A DNA stretch of 64,000 nucleotides from Desulfatitalea tepidiphila (lineage in GTDB: Bacteria > Desulfobacterota > Desulfobacteria > Desulfobacterales > Desulfosarcinaceae). Positions 54,871 through 63,961 of the stretch are shown here, in pieces. Positions within the stretch are counted from its first letter, which is position 1; every line of letters starts with the position of its first letter. A program made the translations under genes and the position numbers. Location: the NCBI RefSeq assembly GCF_001293685.1, contig NZ_BCAG01000004.1, positions 105,242 through 169,241 of the forward strand, in the 5' to 3' direction. The notes beneath the pieces were generated by a model. It did not search any database and was not told the DNA's origin. It saw only the letters and a list, made by a program, of their open reading frames with translations.

Positions 54871-55524
54871 TCATGTCACCGCATTGGTTTCATCCATCGT
54901 TCGCGGCGATGGGTTATCCTTGCACTTACCGGACGCGGGTGTTCCGATGCCATTGATAAAAAGATCCACCAGGGGTTCGGCCATGGAGGTGAGATCATGA
55001 TCCCGCCCCGTGTGAATCCAGGTATTGATCACTTCGTCCACCGCACCATTGATCAGGCGTTTGACCAAGCCCACGTAAAGATCTTTGCGGATGGTCCCCT
55101 CCTGTTGCCCCAGGGCCACCACCTGGGAGATCACATCACGGTACATCTTGGACATCTGACGGGTGGGCTCTTGAACCAGGCGCCACTGCAGATGGGTCTC
55201 GCCCTGGTAGACGATGGCACCGGTCGGCTGGCTCTGAAACAGGTCCAAATGGGCGTATATCAGATTGTACAACTTTTCGATGGCGGTTTTACCCTCTTCC
55301 ACCGCCTTCCAGAATCGTTCGGAAACGTGCTCGGTCATGGCCTCGTAAAATCGGACCAGGATGTCATCCTTGTTCTTGAAATAGAGATAAATCGTGCCAT
55401 CGGCCACGCCGGCTTCCTGGGCGATCTGCGAGATGGTCGACTGGGAAAACCCCCGTTCGGCGAATACGTTGATGGCCGCGGTTAAAATTTGTTGATATTT
55501 ATCGGCATTGCGTTTTGAAACCAA
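54871..55524 (-). CDS. TetR-family regulator, FadR-like
   Basis: A 217-residue regulator with a TetR HTH (KYQQILTAAINVFAERGF, then ISQIAQEAGVADGTIYLYF). The ligand domain resembles Bacillus FadR (YsiA), which binds long-chain acyl-CoA. The frame opens at an ATG in the palindromic operator, but the TTG at 55524 has GGAGAGAGG nine bases ahead and gives a normal N-terminus (VSKRNADKY), so I choose it. It heads an operon with an acyl-CoA dehydrogenase, and an operator overlaps its promoter, which predicts autorepression. It is likely the regulator of the emo operator too. Confidence 0.8.
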   Translation of the reverse strand: MVSKRNADKYQQILTAAINVFAERGFSQSTISQIAQEAGVADGTIYLYFKNKDDILVRFYEAMTEHVSERFWKAVEEGKTAIEKLYNLIYAHLDLFQSQPTGAIVYQGETHLQWRLVQEPTRQMSKMYRDVISQVVALGQQEGTIRKDLYVGLVKRLINGAVDEVINTWIHTGRDHDLTSMAEPLVDLFINGIGTPASGKCKDNPSPRTMDETNAVT

Positions 55525-55547
55525 CGTCCGGAACCTCTCTCCAAAAA

Positions 55548-55565
55548 TGAATGAGCATTCACTCA
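55548..55565. promoter_or_regulatory. FadR/TetR-type operator of the tetR-acyl-CoA dehydrogenase operon
   Basis: TGAATGAGCATTCACTCA: 7-bp arms with one mismatch and 4-bp spacer, nearly the same as the emo operator at 50885. It lies directly downstream of the -10 box of the tetR promoter, so a bound repressor would block transcription. Confidence 0.72.
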
Positions 55566-55593
55566 TTTATCAAACCCCTTTTCCGCGTGTCAA
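55566..55593 (-). promoter_or_regulatory. promoter of tetR
   Basis: Minus strand: TTGACA (55593-55588), 16-bp spacer, GATAAA (55571-55566). The operator abuts the -10 box. Confidence 0.6.
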
Positions 55594-55724
55594 GGTTTAA
55601 AATTGTGACCCGGGAAAAATCGATGGATTCAAAGACAGGTGCATTTAAGCTACTGAACCGTCACCAAATAGAGTAGCGCGAATGGGACCTTTCTATTGAC
55701 ATGGCCAGATGAATCCGTTTAGAT

Positions 55725-55771
55725 AGTGTCCGTCCACAAACAGGCCGCTTGGCCATTTGTGGATGGGCACC
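55725..55771. repeat. miniature family A palindrome (47 bp), copy 3
   Basis: Left arm AGTGTCCGTCCACAAAC (55725-55741) and right arm ATTTGTGGATGGGCAC (55755-55770), only 13 bp apart. It is an internal-deletion form of the 143-bp element and lies 57 bp before the HdrB-like gene. Confidence 0.8.
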
Positions 55772-55828
55772 AGGCCGATTCGAATTCGTTGAAAAGTGAT
55801 ACCCCAATAAACTTCGGAGGTTTTTTTA

Positions 55829-57148
55829 ATGGCGGAACAAGCAATCAAACTTGGCGGCAAAAAACAAAGCACCTTTATCGACAAGGTCAAAGAGCTGCTT
55901 CCCGAGGGCGGGAACCTCAACCTGTGTTTGACCTGCGGTGCGTGCTCATCGGGTTGTCCGGCGACCGGTATCGAAGGCATGGACCCGAGGAAATTTCTGC
56001 GCATGGCGGCACTAGGCATGGACGAGGAGGTCACCTCCACCCCATGGGTATGGATGTGCAGTATGTGTACCCGTTGCGTCTATGTCTGCCCCATGAAAAT
56101 CAACATACCCCAACTGGTTTTTTACGCGCGTCAGACCTGGCCGAGGGAAACTCGTCCCAAGGGCATCCTCGGCTCTTGCGACATGGCCCTGCGAAGCGAC
56201 ACCTGCAGCGCCATGGGAGCCACCGAGGAGGACTTCCAGTTCGTCGTCGAAGACGTGTTGGAAGAGTATCGCGAAGCCCAACCGGAATTTGCCGAGATGG
56301 AAGCACCCCTCAACAAGGAAGGGGCCCACTATTTTCTCAATCAAAACTCGCGCGAGCCGGTGACCGAACCCGACGAGATGGTGCCGTTGTGGAAAATCCT
56401 CCACCTGGCCGGCGCCGATTGGACATACGGCACCAAGGGCTGGGCGGCGGAAAACTACTGCATGTTCATGGCCGACGACGAGGCCTGGAAACATATCGTG
56501 GAAACCAAGGTCAAGGCGGTGGAGGATCTGGGCTGCAAGGTCTGGCTCAACACGGAGTGAGGGCACGAACTGTTCGCGGTCCGGTTCGGACTGCAAAAAT
56601 TCAACATCAAATACAACTTCGAGATCCAGAGCATCATTCAACTCTATGCCCAGTGGATCCGTGAGGGCAAGCTGAAACCCAGTTCGGAATGGAACAGGGA
56701 GCGGAAGATCAAGTTCACGGTCCAGGATCCCTGCCAACTGGTCCGCAAATCATTTGGCGATCCGGTGGCCGAAGATCTGCGCTATGTGGTCAAAGCGGTG
56801 GTCGGCGAGGAAAATTTCGTGGACATGTACCCCAACCGCTCGAACAACTTCTGCTGCGGCGGCGGCGGCGGCTTCCTGCAATCCGGCTATCCCGATCAGC
56901 GTCGCAAATACGGCGAGTTGAAGGCCAACCAGATTCTGGCCACAGGGGCCCAATACTGCATCACGCCCTGCCACAACTGCCATGCCCAGGTCCACGACCT
57001 GAGCGAGGTTCGCCATCATCCGTGGCAGACGGTTCATTTGTGGACCATGCTGTGCCTCTCTCTGGGCATTTTGGGACCCAACGAAAGGACCTACCTCGGC
57101 GAAGACTTGAAGGATGTGGAGGTTTTCCATCCCGAAACAGAGATGTAA
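55829..57148 (+). CDS. HdrC/HdrB-like FeS oxidoreductase, selenocysteine protein
   Basis: One 439-residue protein when the in-frame UGA at 56558-56560 is read as selenocysteine (Sec244). The N-terminus has two [4Fe-4S] motifs (C33, C36, C39, C43 and C77, C80, C83, C87), as in HdrC/GlpC. The C-terminal half is a CCG domain: NTE-Sec-GHELFAV, then QDPCQLVRK, NFCCGGGGGF and TPCHNCHAQ. Sec occupies the position of the first Cys of the usual ECGH motif. The frame continues without change after UGA and homology-like motifs are on both sides, which argues against a pseudogene. It probably reduces a disulfide or handles thiol/FeS electrons. A terminator follows. Confidence 0.87.
56578..56592 (+). promoter_or_regulatory. 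SECIS-like hairpin of the HdrB-like gene
   Basis: Starting 18 bases after the UGA: GGTCC, loop GGTTC, GGACT (five pairs, one G-U). A GG-start loop on a short stem is the bacterial SECIS form. Confidence 0.6.
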
Positions 57149-57182
57149 GCCCGCTGAACCGATAGGTTGACACATGAAATTC

Positions 57183-57219
57183 AAAGCCGGCGGCACCCTG
57201 GGTGCCGCCGGCTTTTGTG
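57183..57219 (+). terminator. intrinsic terminator of the HdrB-like gene
   Basis: Perfect 15-bp stem AAAGCCGGCGGCACC (57183-57197) with GGTGCCGCCGGCTTT (57201-57215), then TTGTG. It may also stop transcripts from fdhA, which runs towards it. Confidence 0.88.
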
Positions 57220-57281
57220 TTTAGAAAGTTTTAAGTGCTAAGTGAAGGTATGCTGTCGATTCAGATGGCTTGGGTCAAATA

Positions 57282-60047
57282 TTATGCCGCCTTATCGATT
57301 TTCACGGCGCACACCTTGAATTCGGGAATGCCCGACACCGGATCGAGGGCCGCATTGGTCAGCTGGTTGGCTGCGCCCTTTGCAAAATGAAAGGGGATAA
57401 ATATCGTGCCGCCGACCGCTTTGGGCAGAATTCTGGCACGCACCGCAATGGATCCCCGCCGCGATGCGATGGTCACCATTTCACCGTCCTCGATACCGTA
57501 CTTCAGGGCGTCCTTGCGTGAAATCTCGACGAAGGATTCGGGCGCGCGGTTGTTGAGGTCGGAGCTCTTCATGGTCATGGTGCCGGTATGGTATTGGTAC
57601 AGCAACCGCCCGGTGGTCAGGTAGAGCGGATATTCGTCATCCACCTGCTCTGCGGGCGGGAGCCACTCGATGGCGTGGAATTTTCCCAATCCGCGGGTGA
57701 ACTGCTGGCCGTGCAGAATCGGTGTGCCCGGATGATCGACGGTCGGACAGGGCCAGTGCATGCCGACGGCGTCGATGCGATCGTAGGTGAGCCCCGCGTA
57801 GGAGGGAGTCAACCGGGCGATCTCCTCGAAGATGGCGCGACTGTCGGCGTATTGCATGTCATACCCCATGCGTCGGGCGATTTCGCAAAGGGTCCACCAG
57901 TCCTCCTTGCTCTCGCCCGGCGGCGTCACGGCCCGGCGCACCCGCTGGACACGACGCTCGGTGTTGGAAAAAGTGCCCTCTTTTTCGGCGAAGCAGGCCG
58001 AGGGCAGCACCACGTCGGCCATTTGGGCCGTCTCGGTGAGGAAAATGTCCTGAACAACGAGAAAGTCCAAATTTTTCAACGACTTTTCCACATGGTGAAG
58101 ATCGGGGTCCGAGATCATGGGGTTTTCCCCAATGATGTAGAGGCTTTTGAACTTGCCCTCGTAGGCCAGCGGGATCATTTCGGTCACCTTGAGCCCGATC
58201 TTGGTCGGCAGTTCGCTGACGCCCCAGGCCTCTTCCATCTTCTTGGCCACGGAAAGATCGCCCACCGGTTGGTACGCCGGATAGACATTGGGCAGACCGC
58301 CCATGTCGCAGGCCCCCTGAACGTTGTTCTGGCCGCGCAGCGGATTGACGCCGCCGCCCGGAATGCCCAGGTTGCCGGTCAGCATGGATAGATTCGCCAG
58401 GGACTTGACGTTGTCGGTGCCGCTGGTGTGCTGGGTGATGCCCATGCAATAGAGAATGCTGCCCGCCCGGGCACCGGCGAAGAGCTTGGCCGCCGCCACC
58501 AGATTTTCGGCGGGAATGCCGGTGATTCCTTCGACGAATTCGGGCGTGTACTTGGCCACCATCTGCCGGAGTTCTTCAAATCCTTCGGTGCGCTTTTCGA
58601 CGAATTCGGCGTCTTGCAATTTCTCTTCGATGATCACGTGCATCATGCCGTTGATCCAGGCCACGTCGGTGCCCAGGTTGGGTCGCAACCAGATCTCAGC
58701 GAACTCGGTCATCTTGATGCGCCGCGGATCCACGACGATGAGCTTGGCACCCCTGAATTTCACGGCTCGCTTGACGTAAGTGGAGAGCACCGGATGGTTT
58801 TCGCTGGTGTTGGTTCCTGTGATCAGAATCACATCGGCGGTTTCGATATCGGCGATGGTATTGGTCATTGCGCCCGAACCAAAAGCTGCGGCCAGACCGG
58901 CCACGGTGGAGCTGTGTCAAAGCCGGGCGCAATGGTCCACATTGTTGGTTTTGAGAACGGCCCGGGCGAATTTCTGGGCGACATAATTCTCCTCGTTGGT
59001 GATGCGGGCCGAGGTCAACACGCCCATCTTGTCGCTGCCATGGGTATCGCGGACCTCTTTGAGCCGGCTGGCCACAAGATCCAGGGCTTCATCCCACGAG
59101 GCTTCCCTGAAGCTGCCGTCCTCCTTGATCAAGGGCCGTTTAAGACGCTCTTCGGAGCCGATGAAATGGTAGCCGAAGCGTCCCTTGACGCATAGGCTCC
59201 CGTTGTTGGGAGGCACGTCCGCGCCGGTCACCTTGACCACCCGGTTGTCTTTCACGTGCAGGTACAGCTGGCACCCCACCCCGCAATAGCTGCAGGTGGT
59301 GCGCACCTTATGGGTCTCCCAGGGACGCACCTTGTAGCGCACATCTTTTTCCACCAGGGCACCCACGGGGCAGGCCTGCACGCACTCGCCGCAGAAGACG
59401 CAGTCCGAATCTTTCAGTGGGCGGTCACCGGCGGCGATAATCTTGGACTCCGGCCCCCGGTAACCGAAATTGATGGCGTTGTTGACCTGGACCTCGTTGC
59501 AGGCCTGGACACAACGGCCGCATTGAATACACCGCGAAAAATCCCGCACGATGAAGGGATTGACCGACTCGATGGCATAGCGGGTCGGCGTGGCGGGAAA
59601 CCGTTCTCCGCTGACCTGATAGCGATAGGCCAGATCCTGCAGCCGGCAATCCCCCCAAACCGGGCACAGCTCGTCGCTGCTGTCCTCGCCCTGGACCTTG
59701 AGCTGGAAGGCGGTCCACTCCTGGTCGTCGGACCCGCGCACCGCACAATTGTGATTCCCGGAGCTGAGCATCAGCTGCAGCACCAGCTTGCGGGCCTTGA
59801 CCACGGCCGGCGATTCGGTCTGCACCTTCATCCCGCCCGCCGCCGGCGTGGCGCAAGCGGTCAGCAGGGTCCTTGCCCCTTCGACCTCAACGACGCAGAT
59901 ACGGCAGGCGCCCGTCGGTGTGGTCCCCTTTAAATGGCACAGCGTGGGGATATCGATATGGTTGCGGCGGGCGACCTCCAGGATCGTTTCACCGCTCTCG
60001 AATGTCAACTCGCGGCCGTTGATGTTGATGGTTTGCTGAGCATTCAT
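57282..60047 (-). CDS. fdhA: formate dehydrogenase alpha subunit, selenocysteine protein
   Basis: 921 residues with one in-frame UGA (58919-58917) as Sec377. Sequence around it, NNVDHCARL-Sec-HSSTVAGLAAA, is the standard Sec/Cys site of molybdopterin (Mo/W) formate dehydrogenases. N-terminal order: NuoG-like [2Fe-2S] (C37, C48, C51, C65), a His/Cys cluster region, two [4Fe-4S] motifs (CIQCGRCVQACN, CVFCGECVQACP), then CSYCGVGCQLYL before the catalytic domain. It oxidises formate or reduces CO2. No NuoE/F-type partner is next to it. The ATG at 60047 has GAGGAG ten bases ahead; an in-frame TTG at 60065 is not favoured. Confidence 0.95.
58888..58904 (-). promoter_or_regulatory. SECIS hairpin of fdhA
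   Basis: Minus strand, 13 bases beyond the UGA: GTGGCC, loop GGTCT, GGCCGC (six pairs with one G-U). The loop sequence GGUCU equals that of Escherichia coli fdhF. Confidence 0.85.
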
Positions 60048-60171
60048 ACCGGCGTTACTCCTCAATCAATAAAATTGGGATGATTGGCCTTACGGGGTCC
60101 AATCCGAAATTGCGGGAACGGTCGGTTACTTGTAGAAAATATCGGTGCTTTTGTCAATCAGGGTAAAGTGG

Positions 60172-60267
60172 CGTCAGCGATTCTATCTGAATGCTATTCA
60201 TTAAACCCGGCGTGGATGGAAAGCAGGCCCTTCAGGACGAATTTTTATTTTGATAGAATCGCTGGCG
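60172..60267. repeat. inverted repeat flanking the 23-bp dispersed repeat copy 2
   Basis: Arms CGTCAGCGATTCTATC (60172-60187) and GATAGAATCGCTGGCG (60252-60267), 15 of 16 paired. The right arm encodes the last residues of the vanZ-like protein. Inside, 60188-60210 is the second copy of the repeat at 2182. Confidence 0.55.
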
Positions 60268-60718
60268 TGAGATGTCGCCGACGGTAACGGCCGACCGCCA
60301 CATAGAGGCAAGCGCCTAAAACCCCCCCGATCACATCGGCCAGCAGGTCCATACCATCGGCCGTCCTGACCGCTACGAAGCTCTGGTGCCACTCGTCCAA
60401 TGCACCGTACAGCGACGTCAGGGCGGCGCCCGTGACGATCAATCTCCACGACCTGCCCCGCCAGGCGGCCAGGGTGTTGAAGGCGCGGCAAAACAGGATG
60501 GACAGGACGACATAGACACCCACATGGGCGACTTTGTCCACATGCGGCCATCGGGGGCCGATGTCGGGCGTTGCAAAGGCAGACTGGACAAAAATGATCG
60601 CGCACCACAGCCCGACCGGCAGCCAATAGCCGATGAACCGGCGTCCTGAACCCACCTCAGGCGGTCTGCCCGATGTCGATGGCAAGGATCGCGGCGACCG
60701 ATCGGTCCGGGGGCGCAT
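60245..60718 (-). CDS. VanZ-like membrane protein
   Basis: A 157-residue protein of the VanZ family, with HVDKVAHVGVYVVLSILFCR and ALDEWHQSFVAVRTADGMDL, the typical family motif DKxxH...EWxQ. Several hydrophobic segments indicate an inner membrane location. The function of most VanZ homologs is unknown; it is not proof of glycopeptide resistance. It starts four bases after the thrS stop, so it is read from the thrS transcript. Confidence 0.82.
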   Translation of the reverse strand: MRPRTDRSPRSLPSTSGRPPEVGSGRRFIGYWLPVGLWCAIIFVQSAFATPDIGPRWPHVDKVAHVGVYVVLSILFCRAFNTLAAWRGRSWRLIVTGAALTSLYGALDEWHQSFVAVRTADGMDLLADVIGGVLGACLYVAVGRYRRRHLTPAILSK

Positions 60719-60722
60719 GCGG

Positions 60723-62636
60723 CTACCAATCGAATGCCAGGGATAATTTTCTCAGGCGGATATTTTCCAGCACCCGCTCTTCGAAGGTCGCCATAGGCAC
60801 GCCGTGACGTACCTGGCCGTCCAGGGTGCGCACTGACACGGTGCCGGCCTCTTTTTCCTTGGCGCCGCAGGTCACAATCAACGGAATCTTGTTGAGCTGG
60901 GCGTCGCGTACCTTTTTATTCAGGCTTTCGGAACGGTAGTCCACCTCGGTGCGCAGGCCGTTCCTGTCCAGGCGGTTGGCGACCTCCTGGGCGAACGGGA
61001 TCAGGTCGTCGTTGAGCGGCAGAATGCCGATCTGCACCGGCGCCAGCCAAAGGGGAAACTGACCGGCGAAATGCTCGACCAGTATGCCGAAAAAACGTTC
61101 GATGGAGCCGTATACTACCCGGTGGATCATGATCGGCCGGTGGCGTTCGTTGTCCTTGCCGATATAGGTCAAATCGAATCGCTCGGGCAGCGACATATCC
61201 AGCTGGATGGTGCCGCACTGCCAGGTGCGGCCCAGGGCGTCCTTGATGTGGATGTCGATCTTGGGCCCGTAAAAGGCACCGTCGCCCTCGTTGATTTTGT
61301 AATCGGCGCCATAGGCGTTCAGCGCCGCCTTGAGGCCGTTGGTGGCCATGTCCCACTGGTCGTCGTTGCCGATGGATTTCTCCGGCCGGGTGGAGAGTTC
61401 CAGATGGAACCCCAAGCCAAAGGTACTGTAGACGCGCTCGACCAACTTGAGGACGCCCAGGATCTCCTCCTGGATCTGCTCCGGGGTCATGAAGATGTGG
61501 GCATCGTCCTGGTGAAACGCCCGGACCCGGAAAAGACCGTTGAGCACACCGCTCAGTTCATGGCGGTGCACCAGGCCGATCTCAGCGGCTCGCAACGGCA
61601 AATCGCGATAGGAATGGTGCTTGCGGCCGAACAGAAGCATGCCGCCGGGGCAATTCATCGGCTTGATGGCGTACTCCACCTCGTCGATGGTGGCGGTGTA
61701 CATGTTCTCACGGTAATTTTCCCAGTGCCCGCTGCGCTCCCACAACTTGCGCTGCAGCAGGATGGGGGTCTTGGTCTCCACGTAACCGGCGGCGCGATGT
61801 TCTTCACGCCAGTAATCGAGCAGGGCGTTCCACATCTCCATGCCTTTGGGATGGAAAAAGGGCATGCCGGGGGCCTCGTCGTGAAAACTGAACAGATCCA
61901 GGGCCGTTCCAATACGCCGGTGATTGCGCTTGCGCGCCTCCTCCAGGAAGGTCAGGTAGGCGTTGAGGTCCTTCTTGTCGAAATAGGCGGTCCCGTAAAT
62001 GCGCTGCAGCTGGGCCTTGGTCTGATCGGCCCGCCAGTAAGCGCCCGATACCTTCATCAGTTTGAACGCCCTGACGAAACCGGTGTTGGGCACATGCGGT
62101 CCGCGGCACAAATCCGCAAACTCCCCCTGACGATAGAGGGAGATGGTGCCGTCCTGCAGGTCGTTGATCATTTCGAGCTTATAGGGCTCCCCCTCGTAAA
62201 GGGAGAGGGCGTCCACCTTGGAGACCTCCTGGCGTTCGATGGGCAGCTTCTCCTTGACGATCTTTTGCATTTCGGCTTCGATACGGGCGAAGGCCTCCTC
62301 GGAGATCGGCTCCATGTCGATATCGTAGTAAAAGCCCTCTTCCACCACCGGCCCGATGGTCAATTTGGCATCCGGATAAAGCCGCAAAATGGCCTGGGCC
62401 ATGACATGGGCCGCGCTGTGGCGCATGATGTCCAGGCCCTCGTCATCCTTGGTGGTGATGAATCGTACCCGGCTGTCCCGAGTGATCCGACTGGCAAGAT
62501 CCTTCTTCAGCCCGTCCAGTTCCATGGCGATGCAGTTGCGGGCAAACCCCTCTGAAATACGCTGGGCCACCTCGAAACCGGTCGGTGGCTGGTCAAATTG
62601 CTTTGAGCTCCCGTCAGGAAGTGTTATATTAATCAT
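60723..62636 (-). CDS. thrS: threonyl-tRNA synthetase
   Basis: A 637-residue ThrRS that charges tRNA-Thr. The TGS domain (INITLPDGSSKQFD) comes first, then the editing domain with MRHSAAHVMAQA and CRGPHVPNTG, then the class II catalytic core (zinc-binding Cys in KPMNCPGGM, motif 2 FRVRAFHQDDAHIF, motif 3 IHRVVYGSIERFFGIL) and the anticodon-binding end. The ATG at 62636 is fixed by the TGS start; the frame upstream is not conserved. The ribosome site is weak. There is no infC-rpmI-rplT block after it. Confidence 0.96.
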   Translation of the reverse strand: MINITLPDGSSKQFDQPPTGFEVAQRISEGFARNCIAMELDGLKKDLASRITRDSRVRFITTKDDEGLDIMRHSAAHVMAQAILRLYPDAKLTIGPVVEEGFYYDIDMEPISEEAFARIEAEMQKIVKEKLPIERQEVSKVDALSLYEGEPYKLEMINDLQDGTISLYRQGEFADLCRGPHVPNTGFVRAFKLMKVSGAYWRADQTKAQLQRIYGTAYFDKKDLNAYLTFLEEARKRNHRRIGTALDLFSFHDEAPGMPFFHPKGMEMWNALLDYWREEHRAAGYVETKTPILLQRKLWERSGHWENYRENMYTATIDEVEYAIKPMNCPGGMLLFGRKHHSYRDLPLRAAEIGLVHRHELSGVLNGLFRVRAFHQDDAHIFMTPEQIQEEILGVLKLVERVYSTFGLGFHLELSTRPEKSIGNDDQWDMATNGLKAALNAYGADYKINEGDGAFYGPKIDIHIKDALGRTWQCGTIQLDMSLPERFDLTYIGKDNERHRPIMIHRVVYGSIERFFGILVEHFAGQFPLWLAPVQIGILPLNDDLIPFAQEVANRLDRNGLRTEVDYRSESLNKKVRDAQLNKIPLIVTCGAKEKEAGTVSVRTLDGQVRHGVPMATFEERVLENIRLRKLSLAFDW

Positions 62637-62749
62637 TTTTAAAAGCTTTCTTGTGTTTCTGGATTCGTACAACGCTTGATAAAACAGAAGTTTATAACCG
62701 AAGCGAGGGGCGAATTCAATAAAATGAATCAAGTAGGAGAAATGCCCCT

Positions 62750-63961
62750 GTGGGTCAAGAGAAAAATAATTCAGGGCCGATACCATCGACGTTCGATCTG
62801 ATCGAAACTGTCGACGGACTGGCCGACTTCGTCCGTTCGGCACGCAAGGCCGACATCCTGGCTGTCGATCTGGAGGCCGACTCCATGTTCCACTATCGGG
62901 AAAAGGTCTGCCTGATCCAGATGGCGGCCAACGGCCGGACGGTGGTGGTCGATCCGCTCAAGGTCGAGGACCTCTCGGCATTGCGGCCGCTGTTCGATGA
63001 CGAACGCATCTGCAAGGTATTCCACGGCGCCGACTATGACGTGCGCTCCTTGTACCGGGATTTCGACATCACCATCAATAACCTGTTCGATACCCAACTG
63101 GCCAGCATGTACCTGGGATACTCGGAAACCAGCCTCGAGGCGGTCGTGGCCCATCGCTTCGGGGTGAGTCTGGATAAGAGATTTCAAAAAAAGGATTGGT
63201 CCTGCCGACCGCTGCCGCCGGAAATGGTGTCCTATGCCGCTTCGGACGTGGTCTATTTGATTCCCATGGCAAAGGCGATGCAGCGGGAACTGGCGGACAA
63301 GGGCCGCCTGGCCTGGGTGGAGGGAAACTGCCGCCAGCTCAGCCGGGTCCGGCCCCAGGACAATGGGCAACCGATGTTCCTGAAAATCCGGGGCGCCGGG
63401 CGTCTGACGCCGAGGCAACTGGCGGTCCTGGAAGAGCTGTTGCAGCTCAGGGACCGATTGGCGCGCCACAAGGACCGCCCACACTTCAAAATCATCAACA
63501 ATGCCGCCCTGCTTAAGATCGCCACGACCCTTCCCGCCGATCTGACCAGCTTGCAGGCCAGCAATGCCCTGAGCAAAAAGCAGGCGGACATGTATGGCCA
63601 TGCGATCCTGGCCGCCGTGGAAAAGGCCAGAAACCTATCCGCATCCCAACTGCCGACCTATCCGCACCAGCGGTCCCCTCGGCTGTCGCCGCGCATCCCC
63701 CGCCGCATCAACGCCCTGCGAGATTGGCGCGACGCACTCGCCGCCGAACTGAACCTCGACCCCCCGCTGCTGCTCAACAAAGCCCTGATGAGCGACATCG
63801 CCGTCCGCCGGCCAAAGGATATCGAGAGCCTGCGCGAAATCGAGAGCATGCAGCAATGGCCAGGTGGAGGCCTTCGGCCGCCAGGTGATCGACATCATCT
63901 CGCGCCTGCCTTGACCCGCGGGCAACAACCAGAACGATCAATGCATGGCAGGCGTGGGTAG
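62750..63961 (+). CDS. rnd: ribonuclease D with C-terminal frameshift
   Basis: RNase D trims the 3' ends of tRNA and other small RNAs. DEDD exonuclease residues are seen in VDLEADSMFHY, FHGADYDVRSLY and YAASDVVYLIPM, and an HRDC domain follows (about 210-290). A GTG at 62750 with AGGAGA upstream starts the gene. The frame as read ends oddly with RPPGDRHHLAPALTRG. Removing one base near 63857-63861 gives W-QVEAFGRQVIDIISRLP and a stop at 63912-63914, which looks like a normal end. So the last about 35 residues are probably a frameshift or sequence error. Confidence 0.85.
   Translation: MGQEKNNSGPIPSTFDLIETVDGLADFVRSARKADILAVDLEADSMFHYREKVCLIQMAANGRTVVVDPLKVEDLSALRPLFDDERICKVFHGADYDVRSLYRDFDITINNLFDTQLASMYLGYSETSLEAVVAHRFGVSLDKRFQKKDWSCRPLPPEMVSYAASDVVYLIPMAKAMQRELADKGRLAWVEGNCRQLSRVRPQDNGQPMFLKIRGAGRLTPRQLAVLEELLQLRDRLARHKDRPHFKIINNAALLKIATTLPADLTSLQASNALSKKQADMYGHAILAAVEKARNLSASQLPTYPHQRSPRLSPRIPRRINALRDWRDALAAELNLDPPLLLNKALMSDIAVRRPKDIESLREIESMQQWPGGGLRPPGDRHHLAPALTRGQQPERSMHGRRG

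Noticed and set aside
55829..56560. Two separate genes or a pseudogene at the HdrB-like locus (stop at 56560)
   Set aside because: The frame continues unchanged with conserved CCG motifs, UGA sits at the Cys position and a hairpin follows, so selenocysteine is the simpler reading.
57282..58904. Separate formate dehydrogenase fragment with its own start
   Set aside because: It is the second part of the selenocysteine FdhA; the junction motif around Sec is canonical.
60245..60718. Glycopeptide resistance gene
   Set aside because: VanZ-like proteins are widespread and of unknown role; no van cluster is present.
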